A stretch of 64,000 nucleotides of DNA from Termitomyces sp. T153 (lineage: Eukaryota > Basidiomycota > Agaricomycetes > Agaricales > Lyophyllaceae). Shown here piece by piece: positions 1 to 8,817 of this stretch. A model generated the notes under the pieces. That model saw only the letters and a program-made list of their open reading frames with translations. It searched no databases and was not told the DNA's origin. The stretch is from positions 2,480,001-2,544,000 of the forward strand of contig JACKQL020000001.1 of the NCBI GenBank assembly GCA_018296165.2, in the 5' to 3' direction. How positions within the stretch are numbered: position 1 is the first letter of the stretch; every line of letters starts with the position of its first letter. The position numbers and the translations under genes are program-made.

Positions 1-432
1 GTGTCGTCGTCGTCCGTCGAAATGACGGAAGAGCAAGCTACGAAGAAGATCGACGAGGACCTGAAAGAGTTTTTCGCCGTGCGGAACCTAGACGAGGCCG
101 AGGTGTACTTGACCAGTTTATCCGCACCACATCATTTCAGGCTCGTTGATAAGTTTACTTCGCGGGCTGTAGAGTCCAAGGAGGCTGAGGCGCAGCTTCT
201 TGCAGAGTTGTTTGCTCGTGCGGTGGAGAAGGAGCTCGTGTCGGCCGAGGCGTTCGAGGCTGGGTTCATGCCCATAGCGGAGATTATAGATGATATAGCG
301 ATCGATGCGCCCAAGGCGTTTGTGTATTTCGCGATGGTGGTGAAGAGCGCGGGGCTCGATGAGGAACGAAAGTCGAGACTTGCGTCAAAGTCGTTGGATG
401 AAGGGAAACTTCTTGGTCTGCTAGCAGCTTAG
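1..432 (+). CDS. eIF4G C-terminal fragment, MA3 domain (5'-truncated by window edge)
   Basis: The 143 residues are the C-terminal MA3 domain of eukaryotic translation initiation factor 4G, the scaffold that joins the cap-binding protein eIF4E, the helicase eIF4A and the ribosome in the cytoplasm. The helical pattern around FFAVRNLDEAEVYLTSL, HHFRLVDKFTSRAVE and the following acidic helices is the MA3 fold, which binds eIF4A. The frame is open from base 1. The initial GTG is therefore the window edge and not a start codon, and most of the gene lies upstream. The stop is TAG at 430-432. The family assignment is by motif recognition. A PDCD4-like MA3 protein is the alternative, but a single MA3 at the C-terminus favours eIF4G. 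Confidence 0.85.
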   Translation: MSSSSVEMTEEQATKKIDEDLKEFFAVRNLDEAEVYLTSLSAPHHFRLVDKFTSRAVESKEAEAQLLAELFARAVEKELVSAEAFEAGFMPIAEIIDDIAIDAPKAFVYFAMVVKSAGLDEERKSRLASKSLDEGKLLGLLAA

Positions 433-676
433 CCGCGCATTGATTGCATTTATCCATCTCTTTCTTTCTTTCTTTTTTTTGTTGCTCATCGTCATGTTTA
501 TATATCTTGCTGGCATCGGCACACCAATCATGCATTCCCCATCATACGTTTTGTGTTCTTTGTGTGTTCTCTTTTTTTTGTATCATCCCCCCCACCCTTC
601 GTATCGTGGGTGTGGGTACCTTAGGTACACGCAGCGTTATACTCAGGTTCCCCTCGCAACTCGTTCCCCTAATGCA

Positions 677-698
677 TTCTTCTTCTTCTTCTTCTTCC
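677..698. repeat. CTT trinucleotide microsatellite
   Basis: About seven TTC/CTT units in a row in the 3' flank of the eIF4G gene. It is a simple repeat with no coding role visible. Confidence 0.8.
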
Positions 699-760
699 TT
701 TGCAGTTTTCGGACCAACCTCGTAAAGTTCTATATATGTATATATCTTACTCGTGCTAAT

Positions 761-1075
761 CCGATAACGGCTTGTGTGAAATGTTTTTTTTTCAAAATAC
801 TATGACAATACAAGTGGTGACTTGAAGCAGTTTCATGCAAGGGGTTCTCCGATAACGGCCTTGTGAAATGTTTTCAAAAGCTGTGACGACACAAGTGGTG
901 GCTTGAAGCAGTTTGAAACTTACGAAGGGATTTAAGAAAATTTGTTTTGACCCTTGGTTTCCGACATTTCATGCAAGGGGTTCTCCGATAACGACTTGTG
1001 AAATGTTTTCAAAAGCTATGACAACACAAGTGGTGGCTTGAAGCAGTTTGAAACTTATCAAGGGATTTTCAAAAA
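761..1075. repeat. Three-unit tandem repeat (about 73, 136 and 106 bp units)
   Basis: Each unit starts with CCGATAACG(G/A)C and TTGTGAAATG, continues with an ACAAGTGGTG core and ends with TTGAAGCAGTTT. Units begin near 761, 849 and 985. Units two and three also share the lead-in ATGCAAGGGGTTCTC and a longer tail. Spacing is irregular because the first unit lacks the tail. No ORF spans it, so it looks like a non-coding tandem duplication. Confidence 0.85.
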
Positions 1076-1686
1076 AATTGTTTTAATGCTTTGTTTGACC
1101 TTGGCAATGGACACGTTTGATAAAACACACGTTTGCGCTTTGACGGTGGATGCTACGATTACTGGTTATTACGGCAGGTACACTACTAGGTCGTTGTGAA
1201 GAAAGAACTTGCAGGCACAGAACGAGGAGGTCAAGAAAACGAGAACCGGTTCAGGAGGGGAAAAGGTCACTTGCGGAGACTCGTCAAGGCCCAGGGCTGT
1301 AGGAACAAGAGAGACGGACCTGAACAACGATTAAAGAGCCTATCTACGCCGATGGCCCGACCCGCGGAAGACAAGACAAGGAGCTTGGGATGAGGGAATG
1401 AGGAGCAGTCATTAAAAAAAGAAAACAAGCATCTCGCAAAAGCCTTGACATTAACATTATAAGGATGAGGAGATGAGCAGAAAGGGTCAAGTGATGCTTT
1501 TCCGGAAAATTATAACAACACAAGCTACGCCAATAGCCCCCAACAGATATATGCGCTGAAGAGAACTCCAAGAAACGAGAACGAGTCACACAAGACAAAA
1601 GGGAACGGGGGGCCGTCTCGTAAAGGACTTGACATTAACATTGTCAGCTATAAGAATGAGCAGATGAGCAGAAGGAAGAGACAAAC

Positions 1687-4050
1687 CTAGTTATCAGGGA
1701 TGTCAAAGTAGAGGTTGGCGCCGGGGAACTGGGGCTTGATAACATCATTCCAGAGCCAGTACATGGGCGTGCCGTAGGTAATGTCGGAAGATTCAGTCGA
1801 TCCAGTACCACCAGTAAGGAGGGCAACAAATTCAGCGAGAGCCTCAATGAGGGACCCAGAGTCTCCACCCCTAGAGAATGGACCAGAGTTGTTGTCATAA
1901 GGGTAGATGGCCGCTTCGAGATTGCCGTGGACTGAGAAGCGGCGCTGATGAGATTCAAACCCATTCAGACGACCGATGGTGGTGCGCGTGGTGAGGCCGC
2001 GTTTGATAACATAGCGGACAGTGTCACCCTTTGTTGGAATCCAGGTATTATAGACTTGATATATCTATACAGATTAATGTGAGTATGTATCCTCAGTCCG
2101 GTATAAGTGACTGTATTGTATTTCACTGTACCTATACAGATTAATGTGAGTATGTATCTGCAGGTACAGTAAGTAAGGTCGTTGATGTGATGGACATAAG
2201 CTACTCACCCTCAGTCCGGTATAAGTGACTGAGGGTGCTATCTACGGTGAGTCTGATATATATATATGAAGGGGGGGAACAATGGTGCATTGTCCTTCGT
2301 GCGGTAGCGATGGTGCCTGGGCCCGACATATTGTGAAGAGCGGTGCCTGGCCCGACACAATGAATAGTGTCCGTGGTGTCGAGTGCCGGACTCCTCTCCA
2401 ACACCCTTGTGGTCTTGACTGTTAGGTTCACGCATCTTAGCAGCAGAGAGAATGGCACCAAGCCTTAAAAGGCGATCTTCTGGATAATCAAACTCGGATT
2501 GCGCATCGTCGCGAGGGCACATCCGGATCATGAAATCGCCGCACTCAATTTCAGAACCTTGGAATATGAACAGTTAGTCTAGGCACCTTGAGCTCTTTAG
2601 CACAAACCCAAGTCAATAACGTTGCCCTTGAAGTTTGGCAAAAATTTCTTCTTGTTGAGCCTGATGTCACACACGTCCTTGGTATAGCCATGAGGGGGGG
2701 TAGAGAAACTGATCGGAGGAGCCCAGACGACGTGTCCAATGACACGGTCGTTCAGCGCGGACCACTCCTTCTTCATCTTGATGAAAAATGTCTTGAGCTC
2801 CTCGATTGCCGCTTTTCTTTTGTTCAGGTCGGCTTCGGTCGTCGCCAGATCATTTACTGCCTGTTGGTTACCGACCTGAGCCATCTTCGTGTACATCGCA
2901 ACCTGCTTTCCCAGAACAGTGACCGTGTTCTTCAGGATGGCAATACGGGCCTGAGTAGATGCGAGAAAGTCGGCGAAAGCTTTGTCACCCATCAGTACAA
3001 CTTTTTTCCTAGGCCCAGCTATGTAGGTGTAGTCAGAATTGCACTCATCGTCTTGAGGAAACAAACGTACCAACATAGGAGTAAGATTTATTGCCTTCTT
3101 CGTCAGGGAACAATACATGGCGTGCCGTGACGCCGTAGAGTTCCTCACCAACGTGAAAGAAGAAGCCCAAGGTCCCTTGCATGTGGGGTGTCCTCAAGCC
3201 AGAGTTGGGAGGCTGAGTGCAGTGGTGATGGGATCTATGACATCCTTGAGGGGATGGATATTGTTGACAGGTGCAAACAGTTTGGGACCAGTGAGAGGCC
3301 TAGCTACTGACTCACGATATGCAACATCGATGTCGTGAATATTGTGCTTCTCGAGCAGTCGGAGGATGTCCCTAGATTGCGACGTTGCTGGTGAGACTGT
3401 CGGGCAAGACCCCGACCCAGATCGTGACGGGGGTGGTGATTGTCGCACTGAGGTGGTTGCCCGCATTCTGCTCCTCCCAGCGAAAGCGGGCGAGATCGAC
3501 GGAGGTAAACTGGATTTCTTGCTTATCGAGAAGTTTAACGACCTTCAAACAAATGTCAGTCCGCAAATTGCTACACTTTGAGAAAGTCACGAACCTCATG
3601 ACGACGACCAAAGATCGTCCTGGCCCAATTTGTCGTGATGGTAAACGGGTAGAAGCTGCATAATGCGAGCATCCTGCTCTGGCCCAGAGGGAGGTGTGAA
3701 GACATCTTTCGACGTCCTATAAATCAGTTTGGGGCCCCAGTGTCCAGGACCACGGATGCCGAAGTAATAAAGATACGCCTCGAGCTTGGGGACAACGTGA
3801 TGAAAGGACTCCACGGAAGTCAGGCTGGAGCCGTCGTCGTCGTCATTCTCCGGAGCTTGATACGTTCGGAGGAGCCAAAACTGCTAGAGCTGGATAAAAG
3901 ACGCCTGGCCTGCGCATGGCACTCTCTGTCGAATGCCTCTTAATAGACGTGTTGGTCCCATTTATCGACTAGAGGGGTATATATGAGCGGGTCAATTATA
4001 GGGAAAACGAGTAGAACGTAAAAAGACTCGCTTGCGGATTTGTCAGACAT
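1687..4050 (-). pseudogene. Trypsin-like (GDSGS) protein with coiled-coil insert, probably decayed
   Basis: Read on minus, the exons give a large protein of an Agaricomycete-type family I know only as hypothetical. From the N-terminus: a start at 4050 (MSDKSASESFY), a segment with LIYRTSKDVFTPPSGPEQ (3596-3814 region), TTPVTIWVGVLPDSLT, then LYGVTARHVLFPDEE. A roughly 75-residue Lys/Glu-rich helical stretch follows (about 2720-3000), then HGYTKDVCDIRLNKKKF and SGPFSRGGDSGSLIEAL near the end. His (TARHVL), Asp (DVCDIRL) and Ser (GGDSGS) are in the order and spacing expected for a chymotrypsin-fold triad. Two frame breaks occur where there is no room for an intron: near 3373-3380 after LTSNVA, and near 3197-3212 after LSLP. 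An unusually long intron lies at about 2050-2400. I see no signal peptide. The breaks suggest a pseudogene; sequencing error or an intact relative elsewhere cannot be excluded. Confidence 0.6.
2065..2231. repeat. Interleaved direct duplications inside a probable intron
   Basis: A 26-bp block beginning CTATACAGATTAATG lies at 2065-2090 and again at 2132-2157. A 23-bp block beginning CCTCAGTCCGGTATA lies at 2091-2113 and again at 2209-2231. In the first copy the two blocks are adjacent; in the second they are separated by about 50 bp. They fall in the only long intron of the minus-strand trypsin-like gene, between EPNSQDHKG and KGDTVRYVIKRG. Confidence 0.8.
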
Positions 4051-4840
4051 TGTGAAGAGTAGTCGAAAGAAAGCGCGAGGTGGGAGATCAGAATCTACAC
4101 ACAACTTGAAACGGCCATACTTATTATGTATGAAACGACCCCTCTTATTCCTAGTTCTGTTTTACCCTCGAGTCCATTTTATGACGTCATGAATCTAGCT
4201 AGGCTATCATTAAACCTACTTGCTCAATAACCAAAAAATCTGTTATAAATCGTACGAAATTCCGTGACTACGTGTGTTTGTTGCCAGCTGGAGCTACATG
4301 CGAAGGGCTCCCCTCCAGAGTGTAAGATAAGGAACGCGTGACCACGATCTAGCACGATCTCCACCGCCCTTTGTCACAAGCGCTGAGCACGCAGTGCGTA
4401 ACGGCATTTCCTCGCGATGGGCCGCTATACGGTTTTTTAGTCTCTCCATTATACGTATTCATCTAACTCTAGTACAAACTTTCTAGCGATTTACTAATTT
4501 TTATGGCCCCAAGCTGCTCAGAAACCTTTAAAGAAAACGATCATTCCGCCACTTATGTCAGGCGGCGGGATGAAACATTTCCCATCTACCGTGCACATAA
4601 CTCATATATATATTTGTTGTCCCATGGTCGTGTCGATTGAACACTGGGTGCTCACACGTTCGATTCCCTTCATCATTCGTGACCTCACTCAAGCTGGTCG
4701 ATCAGTATCAGAGCCCCTCAAAGTGCCACAAAGACGTGTCAAGTTCTATTCAAAGGTCCGATTCGACTCCTAGCAAATGACTTGTGCTGCGATACACCTC
4801 GATAATTATGATGACGGTCTTACACTGTATCTATCAAACA
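4051..4840. other. Intergenic, no gene seen
   Basis: A mixed AT-rich stretch upstream of the start of the minus-strand trypsin-like gene. The short plus-strand ORF at 4555-4773 has no recognisable features. I see nothing else. Confidence 0.5.
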
Positions 4841-5345
4841 CTATTCGCCCATCATATGCACAACCTTATCAAGTAGATACCCGTATGTAGCGGGCTGAAT
4901 TTTGTCGTCGATTTGCGTTAAGGTCCTAACGATCACCAGGCGCGTAGCATGACTGAGATGCCTTAGTTGATATGTGCTGCTATGATGAAGTGCTGACTGG
5001 ACGATATGCGCGAGACACCGTGGAAAAGATCCCTGAATCAGGCGAGTCAACTGGAATGGTATGCGAGAATTCAAGTCACGATCTCAGGGTTGCTTATAGG
5101 TACTAGCAAGATCTCACCTCCCGAGCTTTTCTATAGAGAAATGATTTCTGCATTGCATCAATCTTGACGACATACCTGACTAACTCCACTGTCTCCAATT
5201 TGCAGTTGTGCAATCACGAATAAGTACTCTTTGTTACCATCAATGCTCTCTTTGACAAGATGGCCGCGCCTTCGGATGCACATGTTTTCACGAACAAGTA
5301 TGGTTTGAGGAACCTGCTACTGTCGAAAGAACGTGTGTCCCATTG
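4841..5345 (-). CDS. Cryptic multi-exon coding region, unknown function
   Basis: Three minus-strand exons join in frame through normal splice signals. The first starts after an AG near 5330 and reads VRENMCIRRRGHLVKES, then NKEYLFVIAQLQIGDSGVSQ, ending at a GTATGT donor. The second is a 27-bp exon (KSSGGEILL). The third, at 4841-5050, begins LTRLIQGSFPRC and ends LLDKVVHMMGE with a TAG stop. All junctions are phase 0, which is hard to get by chance. No family is recognised and no start codon is certain; the ATG in VRENM could be internal. It may be a complete small gene, or the 3' remnant of a larger one whose upstream exons are lost. It lies head-on to no neighbour and is 180 bp from the end of isy1. 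Confidence 0.4.
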
Positions 5346-5527
5346 AGAGTTTTATTTGTGACTGTTCAAGGTATCTACACACTTGCATTGTATTCGCAGT
5401 AGATCAAGTACACAAACTATACGCGACACACCAAAGATGATAGCGTAATGCCGCCTCCACTAAAGACCAAGGAAGGTATTAGCTCCCAAGTCACGCATGC
5501 TAACCCTTTAACGCGGGTCCCGAATAA

Positions 5528-6720
5528 TCAAGTCCTTTCTTGGCCAAAGTACTCTTCCAGCAGCGCCCTCTTCCTTAGGTCAAGCAGCACAGTTTCTATC
5601 TCCTGCCGTGTCGGCATCTTAGGCGGTAGTAGGTTCTCAGTGACGAGGAAAGGGATATATGATGCGGCGGCGGCGGCATGGGCGTGAGCAGCGTCCATGA
5701 CTGCCGGAGTTCCAGGGGAGTTTGTTTCCTCGGATATTTTGGACCTTTTCAAGTCTTCGTCGGGCGAGGCCATATCAACATCACCCCCATCCGCTGTTTT
5801 GCGTTTTATCGACGAACCGTGTGCATCAAGTTGATATGATGACGTGATATTATCAGGTCTCTGCATCTTCGGTACTGGGTCATCTGTAGAAAGACCGAGA
5901 CTTTCTCGGAGACTCGAGTACGCTTCTTCCCAGTCTGCAGTCACAAAAATAGAGATCATGAAACTGACATAAGTCAAAGTCTTGTACGTACCGTCTTCCT
6001 CAGCTGCACGTTCATACTGTAAGAGAGTTCCATCGTTCTCATCAAGGTCACCATAATAGGATGGACCCTGATTCATAAACTTCTTATAAAACGCTAGTGC
6101 CTGGTTTTCTTCCTCCTCTTCTTTCTTCCGGCTCTGGAAGAGCTCACGAACACCAGGAAGATCTTTCGCTCGTCCAAAGTACCTATTTTGGTATTATCCA
6201 GCGGTTAGACAGACATGGAAGAATGTAAGAGCACGACGAACTTGTAACCCTTGGTTCCAGGAACTTCCTTGCCATCGTCATCCAACATTGCGACATTCCG
6301 CCGATAATTTGCACCACCAAGGGCCACAATCTGGTTTTCCCAATGTCGTTTCTCGCGAAGAAGTTTGTTAATTTCATCGTTCAGATCTCGAACTTCATAG
6401 TCTGACAAGCCAGCTGCACGAGGACGCGTAATCAATATGTATCCTACAAACTAACAGTACACACACCGTCTTGGATTTTCGAGACTTTCCTACTGATCTC
6501 GCGTAATATCTCACCTCTCCACCTCTCACACTCCCTCAAACTCTTACAGGCGCTCGCCATTTTGGGCCGCCGGTCTGCCCGCGTCCCTAGACCGAGCTCA
6601 GCGGCCTGCGCCTCGCGGAAACGATACAACATAGACTGTGCTTTCTCTTCATTACGAGCCTGTAGAATTCAAGTAACTGAGCGGGTATGAAGGGAAAAAA
6701 TGAACATCGGTACTCACCAT
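5528..6720 (-). CDS. ISY1: Pre-mRNA-splicing factor Isy1
   Basis: Isy1 is a component of the Prp19/NineTeen complex; it acts in the spliceosome in the nucleus around the first catalytic step. The N-terminus MARNEEKAQSMLYRFREAQ is the family signature. It is followed by RRPKMASACKSLRECERWRG, an EIREISRKVSKIQD-like helix, GLSDYEVRDLNDEINKLLRE, HWENQIVALGG and the acidic EEEEENQALAFYKKF region. The C-terminus (KMPTRQEIETVLLDLRKRAL, then EEYFGQERT) is complete at the TGA at 5528-5530. The start ATG (6718-6720) is followed directly by a GTGAGT donor. Coding resumes at 6659 with GCTCGT, so the first coding exon contributes only the initiator Met. Several further short introns are present. Identification is firm. 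Confidence 0.93.
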
Positions 6721-8817
6721 GGTAAGTCGAACGAGACGAGCTTGGTAAACACAGCCAAGCAACTCCCGACGCGATCTAATCTTTGACCGGCCGCGTAATA
6801 ATCAAAAGTCAGGGCGAGAGTTTCGATATTTCTCCCCTACGTTGATTCTGTTTGAGTAAACTGCTACCAAGCTGGCAATTCAACAGCGTTCCGCTAGGCG
6901 CAAGGAAAGCTAAAAACACAATGTTTTCAATCCTCGGACAGATTAGCTTTGGACAAATAGCCTATGAAATTTATGAACACCTGCGATTCCGAAACAGCGG
7001 GAAGCAATCTTTGGCTCCAGTGTTTGACCAATCATTATCCAGTCTGGGACGTATAGCTGATGGTGCAGAAGGTCTAAAGCGGACAAGCTACCAGACCCAA
7101 CAGTGCATCTACAGCTGGTTCTACCATAATGCCCTGTCCCTTTAAATCGCGCCGACACTCTGAACGTCTTCCTTTGAGCCGGATCGACGAAAAATCGTCT
7201 CTCTACCTCCATCCAAATACTGACAGGGACTCTAAAGTATTTCTTGGCCGACGATTCGCTTGTCTACGTTCTGCGAATTAAATGTGACGATTTTAATAAC
7301 ATTCAATGGGAGAATTCAAGGCTGAGGTTGTGGGCCCCGAGGGGGGAGAAGGCATGTTATCACATCTATACAATAGACCGAAGCTCGGCAAAGAGGATAT
7401 CGAACAAGTATATGTTTTGAGGAATAAAGAAGGAGGGTGAGATGCCGCGCTCGACAAGGCAAAAGAGTGGCTCGTGTGGCAAACCTGTCCAGGTCTGTCA
7501 AACATCTGAACTATAGTTTTCTGCTGTTTCCTCATTGCATAGCAGTGTTGAAAACGTCAAACAGTCCTTGAATGAAAAGAAGCTTGAGCAGAAGAGGAGG
7601 TTGGTGTATTCTCCCTGGAGGTTATTGGTTCAATTCTATGGTAAGGCGTTTTTTTTCTGTTCCTAATGTATCACTGATGCATTAGTGTCATGCATTACTT
7701 CTGTACAGTACTTAATTTAAGTTACAGAGGATATTGCATTACATTTTTACTGAATGATGCATTAAAGTGACAGGATCAGGTGGAGGTTGAGAACATGCAT
7801 TCACATATTGTACTACAGGATGTCTTCAAATATACAGACCCAACCAAAGAACTAGGATTTTGGATCGAGTCGAAGCCATTTCTTTTTGCGGAGAGTCCCT
7901 ATGGAATGTAGAGAAGTATGATTGCTTTCTCTTCTTGGAGCTGAAAGAGCTGGTTCCTATCATTGTGATCTCCTGATGATCCTCCGTATCATAGGTCTCC
8001 CTATATGCTTGACGCAGTATAAACTTCATAACATTTCATGCATGTCCAAAGGAAGAGGAGTAGAACAGTTCCCAAAGACGGAAAATAAATCAATACTCGT
8101 CAAAGCTTTACGTAGCTCTTGTCGAGACTTTACCTGGACCGTAGGCCGATACCGAAAATACTTCGAGCGCTATCCGAATGGAACATCACAAAAAGGGTGG
8201 ACAAGATGTTTATATCCAGTGATCATTGAACAATCTGAATGTTGACACGGAAAAAACTCCAAAGGTTGACAAGGAAATTATCGATCAGGCCTTAATAAAT
8301 GCTACTCTGGATGGTGATAATCGGGGGTACACTAGCATACTTGGCAATGAATCTCAAGACAGAAAAGTTATCGGGGAAAATAAATTTTACTTCCAGTCCG
8401 ATTATGATTATTTTTTTTTTGGAGTAGCGTTGATGATCTCAAGACCGGCGCCATTAACATTGATATTGTACGAAATTCGAATATCATCCTAGTCTCCATT
8501 CAAGTTGGACGAGATTGCTGTTGTCTGCAGCTGGAAACAGACAAGCCCGTGGGACCTCGTAGAAGTTCGTATGCATGTTACTCAACCTTACTAGCAGTGA
8601 GCATTATGGTGGACTATGATAATCCAACTTGTCTTCATCTGCAAATTTCAGAAAGTTGACCTCACCATGATCCGAACGGCGACGGAAAAAGGTTTTGATC
8701 CGCTGGAGCTATTCCGAAAGAGGGGTGACCCGAGCCGTTTACGACATTGCTCTGTCTGGACGTACCATGGCTATTGTAACAAAGATAGATGACGATGACG
8801 ATGACAACGATGGACCT
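6721..8817. other. Gene-poor stretch between isy1 and trk1 starts
   Basis: This 2.1 kb between two divergent genes should contain both promoters. ORFs at 6852-7145 (plus), 6943-7212 (minus), 7922-8245 and 8226-8492 (plus) overlap or are short. None shows a family signature or clean splice continuation. A cluster with repeated ATGCATTA-like octamers lies at about 7665-7765. I cannot support a gene here. Confidence 0.5.

Larger units (their letters stand above)
433..1686. other. Intergenic: 3' flank of eIF4G gene, microsatellite, repeats
   Basis: No convincing gene. The stretch holds a CTT microsatellite at about 677-698 and a three-unit repeat at 761-1075. It also holds a roughly 50-bp segment (a TTGACATTAACATT core followed by GATGAGCAGA) present near 1445-1490 and again near 1625-1676, next to the end of the minus-strand gene. 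The short ORF at 1196-1393 is basic and unlike any family I recognise. Confidence 0.6.

Noticed and set aside
1..3. GTG as the translation start of the first gene
   Set aside because: The MA3 domain is C-terminal in eIF4G and the frame is open at the window edge, so the true start lies outside.
6943..7212. Minus ORF beginning MEVERRFFVDP, resembling the EVERKF start of CYTH/thiamine-triphosphatase domains
   Set aside because: No further CYTH motifs (for example a YYDT segment) follow in any frame on that strand, and a plus ORF covers the same bases.
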